The translations under genes and the position numbers were made by a program. 64,000 nt of DNA, from the NCBI GenBank assembly GCA_016185065.1, contig JACPOL010000010.1, forward strand, positions 1 through 64,000, given 5' to 3'. Shown here in pieces: positions 16,973 through 25,825 of this stretch; the first letter of the stretch is position 1; the number at the start of each line of letters is the position of its first letter. The notes under the pieces are model-generated. The model was not told the DNA's origin. It did not search any database and saw only the letters and a list, made by a program, of their open reading frames with translations. The stretch is from Chlamydiales bacterium (lineage in GTDB: Bacteria > Chlamydiota > Chlamydiia > Chlamydiales > Rhabdochlamydiaceae).

Positions 16973-18751
16973 ATGGAGAACATCTCCAGCAGGTTGAAAG
17001 AGAAGATCGGAGCGGCGCTAAAAAGTGCATTTGCTAGTGCACTAAGTTCGCTGCCGGATGGTGAGCAGCTGCTGACTCCTGAAGTGGAGCAGAGCACAAA
17101 CGCGCAGTTTGGCCACTACCAGTGCAACAACGCGCTCAAACTGGCAAAAGCGCTAAAGACCTCTCCGCGCGAGGTGGCTCAGAAGATCCTCTCCCATTTC
17201 AACACAAAGCTTGAAGATGGATCTCCCATGGTTGAGAAGGCGGAGATCGCAGGTGCCGGCTTCATCAACTTCACACTTGATCCAGCGTTTCTCTCAAAAG
17301 AAGCAGATCAGATGCTCAGGGACTCCTCCCTTGGCGTCCCTCATCCTCCCGTAAAAAAGAGGGTTGTGATCGACTTCTCTTCGCCGAACGTTGCAAAAGA
17401 GATGCACGTCGGCCATCTTCGCTCCACAATCATCGGCGACAGCCTCGCCAGACTCTTCGAGTTTCTAGGCCACGACGTTCTGCGCCTAAACCATATCGGA
17501 GACTGGGGCACCCAGTTTGGGATGCTCATCGTCTACATGAAGGATGAGGTGCCCGCAGTTTTAAAAGGCGAGCAGCCCGCAGAGCTCTCGATGCTCATGG
17601 ACTGGTATAAGAAGTCGAAGATCCGCTTCGATGCCGACCCCGACTTTAAGAAGCGCGCTCAGCAGCAGGTCGTTCTGCTTCAGAGCGGCGATCCCGACTC
17701 TTTAAAAGCATGGAAGATGATCTGCGCCATTTCCAGAAAAGGATTCCAAGAGATCTACGACCTCTTGGATGTCAAGCTGATCGAGCGCGGAGAGTCGTTC
17801 TACAACCCCTATCTGAAACCGCTTGTCGATGATCTCACCCAAAAAGGGCTGATCACCATCTCCGATGGAGCCAAGTGCATCTTCATGGATGGCTTCCTGA
17901 CCTCAGAAGGAGAGCCCCTTCCCATGATCGTTCAGAAGGCAGATGGCGGCTACAACTACGACACAACCGATCTTGCAAGCATAAAGTACCGCATCGAGGT
18001 TGAAAAAGCGGACAGGCTCATCTACGTGATCGACTCTGGTCAGGGTCTCCACTGCCGCATGTTCTTTAAAGCCGCAGAGCTCGCCGGATATCTCGATCCG
18101 AAAAAGGTGCAGGCCGACCACGTCGCTTTTGGCGTCGTGCTTGGAGCCGATGGCAAGAAGTTTAAGACCCGCTCCGGAGAGACGGAGAAGCTCATCGATC
18201 TCCTCCGCGAGGCGATCGAGCGCGCAGAGAAGATCATCGAAGAGCGGCTACCCGAGATCTCGAAAGAGGAGAAGGATGCCTTGGCTAGCGCATTGGGAAT
18301 TGGCGCCGTGAAGTACTCCGACCTCTCCTGCCACCGCCTAAAAGACTACGTCTTTAGCTACGACCGCATGCTCAAGTTTGAAGGCAACACAGCCGCCTTC
18401 CTGCTCTACGCCTACGTGCGCGTTCAGGGAATCAAACGCAAGGTTGGCAAAGAGATCGAAAAAGTAGTAAAAAATTCTAGAATCTCCCTCTCTCATCCCT
18501 CAGAGATCGCCCTCGCCCTCCACCTGCGCCAGTTTGGCGAGACGCTGGAGATGATCGAGCGCGAGCTCCTTCCCAACCGACTCACCGAGTATCTCTACAG
18601 CTTGGCCGATAAGTTCAACGCCTTCTTCCGCGACTGCAGGGTAGAGGGAACCCCCGAAGAGGATAGCCGGCTCCTCCTCTGCGAGGCCTCTGCGCGCATC
18701 CTCAAAACAGGCCTAAACATACTCGGCCTGCAAACCGTCGAAAGGATGTAA
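16973..18751 (+). CDS. argS: Arginyl-tRNA synthetase
   Basis: The class I enzyme charges tRNA-Arg. The 592-residue protein has the N-terminal additional domain (1-110), the HIGH-type motif in SSPNVAKEMHVGHLRST, the KMSKS-like KKFKTRSGET, and the C-terminal DALR anticodon-binding domain from about 465 ending LNILGLQTVERM, the typical C-terminal ArgRS pattern. Start ATG is preceded by AAAGGATCATAAAAG. It sits between the amino acid dehydrogenase and the small membrane protein cluster. Confidence 0.98.
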   Translation: MENISSRLKEKIGAALKSAFASALSSLPDGEQLLTPEVEQSTNAQFGHYQCNNALKLAKALKTSPREVAQKILSHFNTKLEDGSPMVEKAEIAGAGFINFTLDPAFLSKEADQMLRDSSLGVPHPPVKKRVVIDFSSPNVAKEMHVGHLRSTIIGDSLARLFEFLGHDVLRLNHIGDWGTQFGMLIVYMKDEVPAVLKGEQPAELSMLMDWYKKSKIRFDADPDFKKRAQQQVVLLQSGDPDSLKAWKMICAISRKGFQEIYDLLDVKLIERGESFYNPYLKPLVDDLTQKGLITISDGAKCIFMDGFLTSEGEPLPMIVQKADGGYNYDTTDLASIKYRIEVEKADRLIYVIDSGQGLHCRMFFKAAELAGYLDPKKVQADHVAFGVVLGADGKKFKTRSGETEKLIDLLREAIERAEKIIEERLPEISKEEKDALASALGIGAVKYSDLSCHRLKDYVFSYDRMLKFEGNTAAFLLYAYVRVQGIKRKVGKEIEKVVKNSRISLSHPSEIALALHLRQFGETLEMIERELLPNRLTEYLYSLADKFNAFFRDCRVEGTPEEDSRLLLCEASARILKTGLNILGLQTVERM

Positions 18752-18772
18752 TTAAATTTTTATTTGCTAATC

Positions 18773-18801
18773 TTTTAGTTAAATAAGATTTCTGTTATAA
18801 T
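18773..18801 (+). promoter_or_regulatory. Extended -10 promoter with overlapping inverted repeat
   Basis: TATAAT (18796-18801) is preceded by TGT, giving an extended -10; the -35 (TTTTAG, 18773-18778) is weak. The inverted repeat AATCTT...AAGATT (18769-18790) overlaps the -35 and could be an operator or the end of argS transcription. It drives the small membrane protein cluster from 18847. Confidence 0.55.
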
Positions 18802-18846
18802 CTTTCCAATTACAATAGAAAACACATCAAAAACAAAGGAAGTTTT

Positions 18847-19252
18847 ATGTCATTTACAATTGCGAACAAAGAGCCTCTGTTACCACACAGCGCGATCACA
18901 CTTGGACTCTTCGTAATACAAGATGGGATTGAGATGCACAATGATCGGAGTGGCTGCTGTATTCCAGTTACGATTATTGCTGAGATCGAGTTTGCAGTAG
19001 GCCTTCTGGTTTCGCTTGCAGAGCTGGTTGTCCGCGCTGTTTTTTACCCTTCCGGGACTTTTCGTCGGCAATTTTTGCTCCGATGATACTAAAGAGGCGA
19101 TCCGCCAGTTCACCTGGGTAGGAACAAAGCTGGCGCTTCTCCTATCTCTAGCCTCTCTCTGCGCCCTTGTTATAAACGTCTATCAAGACAGAATGGCAAT
19201 CGGTGATGTTGCGCCTAAGTCGATGGCTCAATGGGCCGTTGAAGGGTCTTAA
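18847..19252 (+). pseudogene. Small two-hydrophobic-domain membrane protein, paralogue 1, frameshifted
   Basis: Aligned with the intact paralogue at 19403, this gene reads in two frames: the first from 18847, beginning MSFTIANKEPLLPHSAI, the second continuing from about 19045 with TLPGLFVGNFCSDDTKEAIR to the stop at 19252. The break is in a run of six T (GCTGTTTTTTACCCTTCC, near 19040); with five T the frame joins GLLVSLAELVVRAVF to TLPGLFVG exactly as in the sister gene. It could be a true pseudogene, a homopolymer sequencing error, or a phase-variable tract. The restored protein of about 134 residues would have two hydrophobic segments. Good RBS (AAAGGAAG). Confidence 0.75.
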
Positions 19253-19280
19253 TAAATTAATTTAAAGAGCGAAAAATAGT

Positions 19281-19361
19281 ATGCAAATTGGCGGCAAAGA
19301 GAGTCTTTTACCAGAGCTTGCAATCGCAGTTGCACCTCTGTTCGTTAGACAGAAAGTCTAG
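19281..19361 (+). pseudogene. Truncated remnant of paralogue 2
   Basis: ATG at 19281 opens a 26-codon frame reading MQIGGKESLLPELAIAVAP and ending in a TAG at 19359-19361. The start matches the N-terminus of the 19403 gene (IGGKDALLP). The central and C-terminal parts are missing, so this is the stub of a third tandem copy. It is too short for ordinary gene finders. Confidence 0.6.
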
Positions 19362-19402
19362 GTTGGCAAGAGGTAGAGAAAAATAAAAACTAAGGAGATA
19401 AT

Positions 19403-19846
19403 ATGACGGCGAAAATTGGTGGTAAGGATGCTCTTCTACCATGTTATGCAATGTCCTCTTCTGTACCGCTATTCGGGTGCGTAAGAAGGCAGAGTAATGG
19501 AACTTGTATTAATGGCCAGCGCCAGGATCAGACCGTTTTAAATACGCTTGTTTGCGAGCTCTTCTTTGCTGGAACTCTCGTGGTTGCGCTCGCAGAGCTG
19601 GTCATCCGCGCCGTTCTAACTCTTCCGGGGCTATTTGTCGGCCTCTTCATGAGCGATGAGACTGGAGAGGCGATTCGCCAGTTCACTTGGGTGGGAACAA
19701 AAATATCCTGCTGTGCTGCGCTCGCTGCTTTTTATGCTCTCGGAAAAAATCTCTCTTCAGCAGAAATGCAAGTTAAAGATGTTGTTCACAACGAGATGAT
19801 GCGGTGGGCTTATGAAAGCCCTGCAGCCACACCTGCAAAAGCCTAA
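19403..19846 (+). CDS. Small two-hydrophobic-domain membrane protein, paralogue 3
   Basis: The 147-residue protein is the best-preserved member of a tandem family. A polar N-terminus with IGGKDALLP is followed by a long hydrophobic stretch (about 52-88, with GTLVVALAELVIRAVLTLPG and LFVGLFM), a conserved polar block TGEAIRQFTWVGTK, a second hydrophobic stretch (about 104-118) and a polar tail ending NEMMRWAYE. Two close hydrophobic lobes with cytosolic-type tails recall chlamydial inclusion-membrane (Inc) proteins, but this is inference; the family is not one I recognise. RBS AAGGAG is 8 bp before ATG. Confidence 0.8.
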   Translation: MTAKIGGKDALLPCYAMSSSVPLFGCVRRQSNGTCINGQRQDQTVLNTLVCELFFAGTLVVALAELVIRAVLTLPGLFVGLFMSDETGEAIRQFTWVGTKISCCAALAAFYALGKNLSSAEMQVKDVVHNEMMRWAYESPAATPAKA

Positions 19847-19863
19847 AGAATGGAGAATGTTGC

Positions 19864-20280
19864 ATGACAGACCTATTTCAAGTTGGAACAAAAGAGTACT
19901 TCCCAATGCATGCGTTATCCTTTTCATCCATTCTTTTAGCTGAATCTGGGATGCTGCGATCGGTGGGCGAAGATTGCTGCTACGCCATTCCTGGGAAAAT
20001 TATGGCTGAGGCGGGCTTTGCGTTAACTCTGGTCATAGCCCTGGTGGAGGCTGTTTTTCGCGCAATTCTGGCGATTCCAGCTTCCCTCGTTGGACTAGTC
20101 TGTGAAGAAGAAGCGCAGGAGAAGCTCAGGCAGCTCACATGGGTAGGAGCGAAGATATCGCTGACAATAGCCGTGGCAGCGCTTGTAGCTATGGGAAAAA
20201 ACTTCTTTATGGGCAGCATGGAGGAGAAAGATATCTATTCTGAATCGCTACAACACTGGGCTGACGAAACTTTGTCTTAA
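19864..20280 (+). CDS. Small two-hydrophobic-domain membrane protein, paralogue 4
   Basis: The 138-residue protein has the same plan as the gene at 19403: first hydrophobic lobe (AEAGFALTLVIALVEAVFRA and ILAIPASLVGLV), conserved block EKLRQLTWVGAKIS, second lobe (LTIAVAALVAMG) and a C-terminus ending SLQHWADETLS that parallels the sister tails. It differs most at the N-terminus, which lacks IGGK. It follows paralogue 3 by 17 bp. Its last 33 bp overlap the 3' end of the convergent EpmB-like gene. Function unknown. Confidence 0.8.
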   Translation: MTDLFQVGTKEYFPMHALSFSSILLAESGMLRSVGEDCCYAIPGKIMAEAGFALTLVIALVEAVFRAILAIPASLVGLVCEEEAQEKLRQLTWVGAKISLTIAVAALVAMGKNFFMGSMEEKDIYSESLQHWADETLS

Positions 20281-21246
20281 AAGACTGGTCTTCTCTGTCA
20301 TTCCGGGGATCTCCCGCACATATTTAGGAACGGCGTAGCCTGAGAGAGAGCTTGCGAGCTCTCTCATCAGCTCCTGCCCTCTCCTCTCCTCCACTTCAAA
20401 GTGGTCCGCTCCCTCTACTCGATCCAGCTGGTGGAGGTAGTAGGGAAGGATGCCCTGATCTACAAGTAGCTGCATCAGCTCTTTGAGAGTGGCAGCATCG
20501 TCGTTCACCCCTTTTAAAAGCACTGCCTGGTTTAAGACGGGAATCCCCAGCTTCTGAATCGATTTAAGCGCGGCGAAGATCTCCTCGTCGAGCTCTTTCG
20601 GGTGGTTGCAGTGGATGACAAAGAAGGTCTGCAGCCGGCTCTCTTTAAGAATCTCTAAAAAGTCTCTATCAATTCTCTCCGGAATCCCGATGGGGAAGCG
20701 GGTGTGAAATCTAAGCCTTTTAAGATGAGGGATTAGAGAGAGTCTCTCAATCAACCTGCGCAGCTCTCTGTTGTCGAGAGAGAGGGGGTCGCCCCCGCTC
20801 AAAATGATCTCGGAAATAGTGGGGTCGCTCTCGAGAGAGGCGAGCTCCTGCTCAAAGAAGCTCTCATTCTCTTGATAGTCAAAGTGCCTGCGGAAGCAGT
20901 ATCTGCAGTTCATCGCGCAGGCAGAGGTGGCTAGCAGGAGCGCTCTCCCTTCATACTTCTGAAGAAGCCGCTTCCCCTTCCGGAAGCTCGCATCCTGCAC
21001 TGGATCTAAGCAGAAGCCGCTCGGAGCGCTTTTTGCCTCTTTATCCAGAGGAACAAATTGCAGAAAAATGGGGTCGTTTAAAGAGTTTTTTTCAATCTTT
21101 TCGGCGAGACGACGCGGCAAGTTTAAAGGAAATTTTGGAGCTTTCAAGATCTGCGCGCGCAGCCCCTCTTCGATCTCAAGAAAATCCATGAGAGCGTGGC
21201 AGCTTGTGAAATTTTGGCGCTGTATCTGCCGCCATGCTTTATTCAA
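20248..21246 (-). CDS. epmB: EpmB-like lysine 2,3-aminomutase (radical SAM)
   Basis: The 332-residue radical SAM protein has the cluster motif CAMNCRYCFRRHF, the GGDPLSL segment and the PLP-lysine region around HQLDRVEGADHFEVEE. The size and the short N-terminal domain fit EpmB, which converts lysine to beta-lysine for modification of elongation factor P, rather than the longer clostridial aminomutases. No efp or epmA gene is in the window. The start is a TTG at 21246 with AAAGAGG 6-8 bp upstream. A consensus promoter lies at 21295-21323. The 3' end overlaps the opposite small membrane gene. Confidence 0.88.
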   Translation of the reverse strand: MNKAWRQIQRQNFTSCHALMDFLEIEEGLRAQILKAPKFPLNLPRRLAEKIEKNSLNDPIFLQFVPLDKEAKSAPSGFCLDPVQDASFRKGKRLLQKYEGRALLLATSACAMNCRYCFRRHFDYQENESFFEQELASLESDPTISEIILSGGDPLSLDNRELRRLIERLSLIPHLKRLRFHTRFPIGIPERIDRDFLEILKESRLQTFFVIHCNHPKELDEEIFAALKSIQKLGIPVLNQAVLLKGVNDDAATLKELMQLLVDQGILPYYLHQLDRVEGADHFEVEERRGQELMRELASSLSGYAVPKYVREIPGMTEKTSLLRQSFVSPVL

Positions 21247-21294
21247 ATAAACCTCTTTAATTTTTTCTCAATTCCTAGAGGAAAAACGGGCTAA

Positions 21295-21323
21295 ATTCTA
21301 CTGCCTGCCTAGCTAGAAGTCAA
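21295..21323 (-). promoter_or_regulatory. Sigma-70-type promoter for the EpmB-like gene
   Basis: On the minus strand TTGACT (21318-21323) and TAGAAT (21295-21300) are 17 bp apart, 48 bp before the TTG start. Both hexamers match the consensus at five of six positions. Confidence 0.75.
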
Positions 21324-21350
21324 CGAGTGGAAAAAAGAGATTCTTTTCTT

Positions 21351-21471
21351 TTTTGGAGTGCGTGCGACCTGGCGCCGCTTTTCTCGATATCGACTTGTCG
21401 ATATCTCCCTTCAAAGAGAGATCGCCGGGTCGATCTCGAGAAAAGCGGTGACGAGTCCCCGCACTCCAAAA
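21351..21471. repeat. Family F palindromic element after murA
   Basis: The 121-bp element has ends TTTTGGAGTGCG and CGCACTCCAAAA, an inner pair CCGCTTTTCTCGA/TCGAGAAAAGCGG, and a small central hairpin TATCGA/TCGATA. The stem is interrupted by short unpaired bulges. It begins one base after the murA stop codon and could terminate murA transcription. Only one copy is in the window; its build resembles families A to E. Confidence 0.8.
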
Positions 21472-22851
21472 TTAGCTGGGAGAGAGGGCGGCGGCAACGG
21501 CTTTGACTGGATGCTCCTTGGTCTCGAAGGGAGAGCGGGAGATCTCAGCTCCTAAAGAGGAGAGCTTGCCGACGAGGTTCTCATAACCGCGGTCGAGGAA
21601 TTTTGCGCCCGATAGGGTGCTGGTGCCTGGAGCGATGAGTGCCGCCATGACGTAGGCGAAGCCTCCGCGCAGGTCGGGGATGGTGAAGTCTTTTGAGGTG
21701 AGCGGGGTAGGCCCTTTAATGATGGCGCTATGGTTGTAGTTCTGTGCACAGAATCTGCAAGGACGAGGTCCGAGGCAGTGAGTGAAGAGCTCGATGTTGG
21801 CGCCCATCTCGCGGAGAACGTCTGTGTAGCCAAAGCGATTCTCGTATACCGTCTCGTGAACGATCGAGCTTCCTTCAGCTTGCGTGAGTAGAACGACGAA
21901 GGGCTGCTGCCAGTCTGTGAGAAAACCTGGATAGACATCTGTTTCTAAGAGGATGCCTCCTTTCAGAGGTCCGTCGTAGTAGAACTCGATGCCCTGGTTC
22001 TTCACCTGAAAGCCCGCGCCGATCTTGCGGAGGGTGTTGAGGAAGGTGATCATATTTAGATGCTGCGCGCCTTCGACAAAGACTCTTCCCTTTGTGCTGA
22101 TCGCGGCCATCCCCAGAGAGGCGGCCTCAATTCTATCGGTGACGATCGTGTGCTCAACTTCGTAGAACTGCGTTGTCTGTTGAATGTGGATGGTGCGGTC
22201 GATATCTGTGGAGATAACGACGCCGAGTTTTTGCAGGAAGAGTATGAGGTCGATGATCTCCGGCTCCATCGCGGCGTTTTTGATTACGGTGCTTCCCTTT
22301 GCGCGAACGGCAGCGAGAATTGCATTCTCGGTTGCGCCAACAGAAGGATAAGGGAGCTGGATGACTGCGCCTTTGAGGCCCTGGTGTGCGCGGGCGAAGT
22401 AGCACCCCTCTTTTTTCATCTCGCGGTACTCGATCGAAGCTCCGAGCTTTTCGAGTGCGTTGATGTGGAAGTCGACGGGACGCTTACCGATCTTGCAACC
22501 GCCAGCGGTTGGAACGATGATATCCTCATCTGTTCTTCCGAGAAGAGCGCCGATCATTAGAATCGGGATACGGTTAGATCCAGAAAAACGTTGAGGGATG
22601 TAAGTTGCTTTGAGAGATTTTGTGACGATCTCGATGACGCCCTCTGTTCTATCCCAGTGGACTTCGCTGCCGATCTCTTTGCAGAGTTCAACAGTCACTT
22701 CTACTTCGGCGATGTTGGGAACGTTGTAGAGAGTGCAGCGCTTGTCAGAGAGAAGAGAAGCGACTAGAATTTTCGTAACTGCGTTCTTTGCGCCTGCTGC
22801 TTTGACGCTTCCTTGAAGAGGAACTCCGCCTTTAATCTTGATCAGGTCCAT
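21472..22851 (-). CDS. murA: UDP-N-acetylglucosamine 1-carboxyvinyltransferase
   Basis: MurA transfers enolpyruvate to UDP-GlcNAc, the first committed step of peptidoglycan synthesis. The protein has two EPSP-synthase-type domains, the N-terminal KIKGGVPLQGSVKAAGAKNA, and the active-site loop TAGGCKIGKRPVDFHI with the catalytic (fosfomycin-target) cysteine. At 459 residues it is longer than typical MurA (about 420); part of the excess is a Cys-containing segment, LGPRPCRFCAQNYNH. The frame opens with a TTG at 22866, but the ATG at 22851 gives the normal start; the five codons before it are family E repeat sequence. C. trachomatis likewise has a murA in the argS/plsC neighbourhood. Confidence 0.95.
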   Translation of the reverse strand: MDLIKIKGGVPLQGSVKAAGAKNAVTKILVASLLSDKRCTLYNVPNIAEVEVTVELCKEIGSEVHWDRTEGVIEIVTKSLKATYIPQRFSGSNRIPILMIGALLGRTDEDIIVPTAGGCKIGKRPVDFHINALEKLGASIEYREMKKEGCYFARAHQGLKGAVIQLPYPSVGATENAILAAVRAKGSTVIKNAAMEPEIIDLILFLQKLGVVISTDIDRTIHIQQTTQFYEVEHTIVTDRIEAASLGMAAISTKGRVFVEGAQHLNMITFLNTLRKIGAGFQVKNQGIEFYYDGPLKGGILLETDVYPGFLTDWQQPFVVLLTQAEGSSIVHETVYENRFGYTDVLREMGANIELFTHCLGPRPCRFCAQNYNHSAIIKGPTPLTSKDFTIPDLRGGFAYVMAALIAPGTSTLSGAKFLDRGYENLVGKLSSLGAEISRSPFETKEHPVKAVAAALSPS

Positions 22852-23012
22852 GAACCTATCCGCCAATTATAAGTTTCTGAGTTTTGATGGATTTTTCGTC
22901 AGATTTTTGTGCTGCTTCGCAGGACATACTTAAATAAGTAGACCAAGAAGCAGCACGAAAATACGACGGAAAAGACGCGAAAGGCAAAAATTTAGAATTC
23001 GCGGGTAGGTTC
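22851..23012 (-). repeat. Family E palindromic element in the murA leader
   Basis: The 162-bp element is bounded by TGAACCTATCCGC and GCGGGTAGGTTCA (one mismatch). In murA sense its core is a stem GTGCTGCTTC/GAAGCAGCAC enclosing a loop that contains CTTATTTAAGTATGTCCTGC, with a further outer stem. The loop is nearly identical to the copy at 61688, while the stem sequences differ and still pair. Its last base is the A of the murA ATG. It could act as a 5' leader RNA structure or be a MITE. Confidence 0.85.
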
Positions 23013-23095
23013 ACGTGCACTCACTTCGTGTAACTCTCTTCCTCTATTGTTAGCGGGATTCTCATTTAAAAGTAAACACGAACGTGATGCAGCTT

Positions 23096-24196
23096 TCAGA
23101 TTTTTTTGAGCAGAGACAACTTTGAGGAGAAGCTTAACGATAAGCTGCGAGAGAATTGGATCTCTTTGTTGCGTGATGTGATGAGAGAAGTGGGAAGCAG
23201 TGATGCTGCAGAAGCGTGAGGAAGAAAGGCGAGTGAGAGAAGCTGGTTGGGAAAGTGTCTGCGCTGAATTTCAAGTGCTGCCCATCCCATCGTCTTGCGC
23301 GCGTTGATCTCGACAACAGGATGAAGATGCTCTCTCTCATCTCTTCTGTAGAGCATCGCGTCGACTCCTACGTGGCCGAAGTAGCCGAGCTGCTGCATCT
23401 CTTTTAAGATCGGCAGAGCCACTTTCTTGTGATCACGGATACAATCTTCTCTGCCAGCAAACAGCTGCTGCTCATCCCCCGCGATATTTCTCTTATGAAC
23501 TCCCTTTGCGTCGGTTTCGCAGATCGTTGCGCCCAAGTAGTGGATTCCTGAATCGATCTTCCACTGTGTGCTAAAGTCGAGAAGGCGATGCACCCACGGC
23601 TCTCCGATCACCACGCGCTCTGCTTGCCACTCTCTTGTGAGAAAGCTCACGAGCCTCTCTTTTTCCGGAGGATTTTCAGGATCCCAGAGAAGGTGCCCCT
23701 TCCCCGAAACGCCAAAACAGGTTTTAAAGACCTTCATACCAGATCCAGTGTTCAACCAGCTTGCGACCTCCTCTTCATTATTCAGAAGCTTGGAGCCCGG
23801 AAGCTGTGGAGAGTTAGATGATGAGAAGAGTTTGGAGTTGACCCTTTTGACAACCTCCCAGTCGGGCATCGAGTAGGCGAGATGGCGGCTTCTAGCCCAA
23901 GCTTCAACGCTTCTTGAGGCTCCCCAGGATTCCAGTTGGCTGTACGAGGAGAGCTCCTTTTCGGAGAGGAGGTGGATCTTAGGGGGATCGATGCCCATCT
24001 TTTTTAGCGCCCGCCAAAACTCCTCGGGAGGAGAGGAGCTCACGGCCACGCCACCGGTCTTTTCCGCATATAGAAAGGGTAGAAACTGGAGCTGTAGATA
24101 GACCGGATTCTTCTCGAGGGTTGCGAGCAGCTCAGGGACTCCAGTTTGAGAGAGCTCCCATTCAAATTGCGTATTTGCTATATGTATTGAGGACAT
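23096..24196 (-). CDS. ATP-grasp family protein of unknown substrate
   Basis: The 366-residue protein (ATG at 24196; the longer frame to 24358 would cover ddl) looks like an ATP-grasp ligase: a nucleotide-binding loop [19 protein letters not shown] around residue 168, and a metal-binding C-terminal strand [19 protein letters not shown]. The N-terminal third ([20 protein letters not shown]) resembles no family I know. The C-terminus is rich in Ser and Leu. It is divergent from ddl, with only 31 bp between the two start codons, so the pair probably shares a control region. Substrate unknown; a peptide or amino-acid ligase role is possible but unproven. Confidence 0.72.
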   Translation of the reverse strand: MSSIHIANTQFEWELSQTGVPELLATLEKNPVYLQLQFLPFLYAEKTGGVAVSSSPPEEFWRALKKMGIDPPKIHLLSEKELSSYSQLESWGASRSVEAWARSRHLAYSMPDWEVVKRVNSKLFSSSNSPQLPGSKLLNNEEEVASWLNTGSGMKVFKTCFGVSGKGHLLWDPENPPEKERLVSFLTREWQAERVVIGEPWVHRLLDFSTQWKIDSGIHYLGATICETDAKGVHKRNIAGDEQQLFAGREDCIRDHKKVALPILKEMQQLGYFGHVGVDAMLYRRDEREHLHPVVEINARKTMGWAALEIQRRHFPNQLLSLAFLPHASAASLLPTSLITSRNKEIQFSRSLSLSFSSKLSLLKKI

Positions 24197-24227
24197 CCAA
24201 ACCAGTCTATGGATAGGGGCAAAAATT

Positions 24228-25328
24228 ATGCAGAGAAAAATTAGAGTAGGGGTTGTTTTTGGGGGCAGATCAGCCGAGCATGAGATCTCTCTTTTATCGG
24301 CAAAGAATGTAATCGAGGCGCTCGATAAAAACAGATATGAACCGGTTCTTATCGGCATCGATAAGAGTGGCGAATGGCACGTGCGCGACGCCTACCAGTA
24401 TCTATTAAATGCAGACAATCCCAAAAAAGTGAAACTGCAGGGAGCGAAAAATCAGGTCGCTCTCGTTGCCCATCCCGAAGATAAGAATCTCGTGAAGCTC
24501 TCTCAAGTAGGTCTCTTTGAACCTCTAGATGTGATCTTTCCCGTTCTGCATGGCACTTACGGAGAGGATGGTGCAATTCAAGGTCTTCTCAGAATGGCAG
24601 GAGTTCCCTTCGTTGGGCCAGGGATCTTGGGATCGGCCGTCGGAATGGACAAGGATGTGATGAAGAGGCTGATGCGCGATGCAAAATTAAACACCGCAAA
24701 GTTTATCTCTCTCGATGCGCATGACGCTCATGAGATGAGCTTTGAGAAGGCGTCGAAGGAGCTCGGACTTCCTATCTTTATCAAGCCTGCAAACTTGGGC
24801 TCTTCTGTTGGTGTTTCGAAGGTGAAAAATCAGAAAGAGTACCAAGCAGCGGTAGATAAGGCTTTTCTCTACGACAGAAAAATTCTGCTCGAAGAGTTTA
24901 TCGATGGGCGCGAGATCGAATGTTCGATCATGGGAGATGAGCGTCCGATCGTTTCACTGCCAGGCGAGGTGATTCCCAAAGATGACTTCCACTCTTACGA
25001 GGCGAAGTATATCGAAGAGAGCGGGACAGTCTTTGTTCTTCCTGCAGCGATTACAGCTCAAGAGACCGCTCGTGTGCAAGAGGCCTCTTTACGAGCATAT
25101 AAGGTGCTCTGCTGCGAGGGCATGGCGCGTGTCGATCTCTTTCTGAAAAAAGATGGAACCGTCTACGTGAACGAGATCAATACGATTCCCGGCTTTACCA
25201 GCACAAGTATGTTTCCAAAGCTCTGGGAGATTAGCGGAGTTCCCTTTCCTCAAGTCGTAGATCGATTAATCGATTTCGCTCTGAAACGGGCTGAGAAAGA
25301 GAAAAATCTTAAAACGACGTTTGCATGA
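24228..25328 (+). CDS. ddl: D-alanine--D-alanine ligase
   Basis: Ddl joins two D-alanines for peptidoglycan precursors. The 366-residue protein has the N-terminal [34 protein letters not shown], the ATP-grasp lysine strand [17 protein letters not shown], and the C-terminal [20 protein letters not shown]-type motif (here [17 protein letters not shown]). In the genus Chlamydia this activity is fused to MurC; here it stands alone. It overlaps ispF by 4 bp (ATGA). Confidence 0.97.
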   Translation: MQRKIRVGVVFGGRSAEHEISLLSAKNVIEALDKNRYEPVLIGIDKSGEWHVRDAYQYLLNADNPKKVKLQGAKNQVALVAHPEDKNLVKLSQVGLFEPLDVIFPVLHGTYGEDGAIQGLLRMAGVPFVGPGILGSAVGMDKDVMKRLMRDAKLNTAKFISLDAHDAHEMSFEKASKELGLPIFIKPANLGSSVGVSKVKNQKEYQAAVDKAFLYDRKILLEEFIDGREIECSIMGDERPIVSLPGEVIPKDDFHSYEAKYIEESGTVFVLPAAITAQETARVQEASLRAYKVLCCEGMARVDLFLKKDGTVYVNEINTIPGFTSTSMFPKLWEISGVPFPQVVDRLIDFALKRAEKEKNLKTTFA

Positions 25329-25825
25329 CTATTTTTCCATGCACGCGAGTGGGGATTGGACAGGATAGCCACCGGTTTCTCCCTTCCACTTCTACCAAGC
25401 CCTGCATCATTGCAGGGCTCATCTTCCCGAACAACCCGGGATTAGATGCGGATTCAGATGGCGATGTGGTCTTTCATGCGATCTGCAATGCGATCACGAC
25501 GCTCACGCATGTGCCCATTCTTGGAGGCGTTGCGATCGAGCTCTGTCACAAAGAGGGGATCACTGATAGTCAGGTCTATCTTGAGCGAGCCCTCGAGACC
25601 CTGGGCTCTCAGCGCATCCAACATGTGGCTCTCACCATCGAAGGCAAGAGACCTCGCATGCAAGCGCGCGTTCTGGAGATGAGAAGGAAGATAGCTTCTG
25701 TCATGAAGCTCGATGAGTCTCAAGTGGGCATCACCGCAACCTCCGGCGACGGCCTCACCGACTTTGGCTGCGGCGACGGCCTCCAGTGCTTCTGCATCCT
25801 CACCACCATTCAGCCTCACAAATAG
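25325..25825 (+). CDS. ispF: 2-C-methyl-D-erythritol 2,4-cyclodiphosphate synthase
   Basis: IspF catalyses the cyclisation step of the MEP isoprenoid pathway. The protein (166 residues) shows the metal-binding GIGQDSHRF near the N-terminus, [18 protein letters not shown], and the C-terminal [18 protein letters not shown] in place of the common ATTTEGLGFTGRGEG. The central ILGG region ([10 protein letters not shown]) departs from the usual GD/GD-F pattern, so some active-site residues deserve checking. It follows ddl with a 4-bp overlap. Confidence 0.9.
   Translation: MTIFPCTRVGIGQDSHRFLPSTSTKPCIIAGLIFPNNPGLDADSDGDVVFHAICNAITTLTHVPILGGVAIELCHKEGITDSQVYLERALETLGSQRIQHVALTIEGKRPRMQARVLEMRRKIASVMKLDESQVGITATSGDGLTDFGCGDGLQCFCILTTIQPHK

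Noticed and set aside
22151-22420. Pseudoknot or attenuator signals inside murA
   Set aside because: The GC-rich stretches are ordinary coding sequence with no covarying stem that I could see.
23096-24358. Longer start for the ATP-grasp gene at 24358
   Set aside because: It would overlap 130 bp of ddl and adds a nonconserved N-terminus; ATG at 24196 is better.
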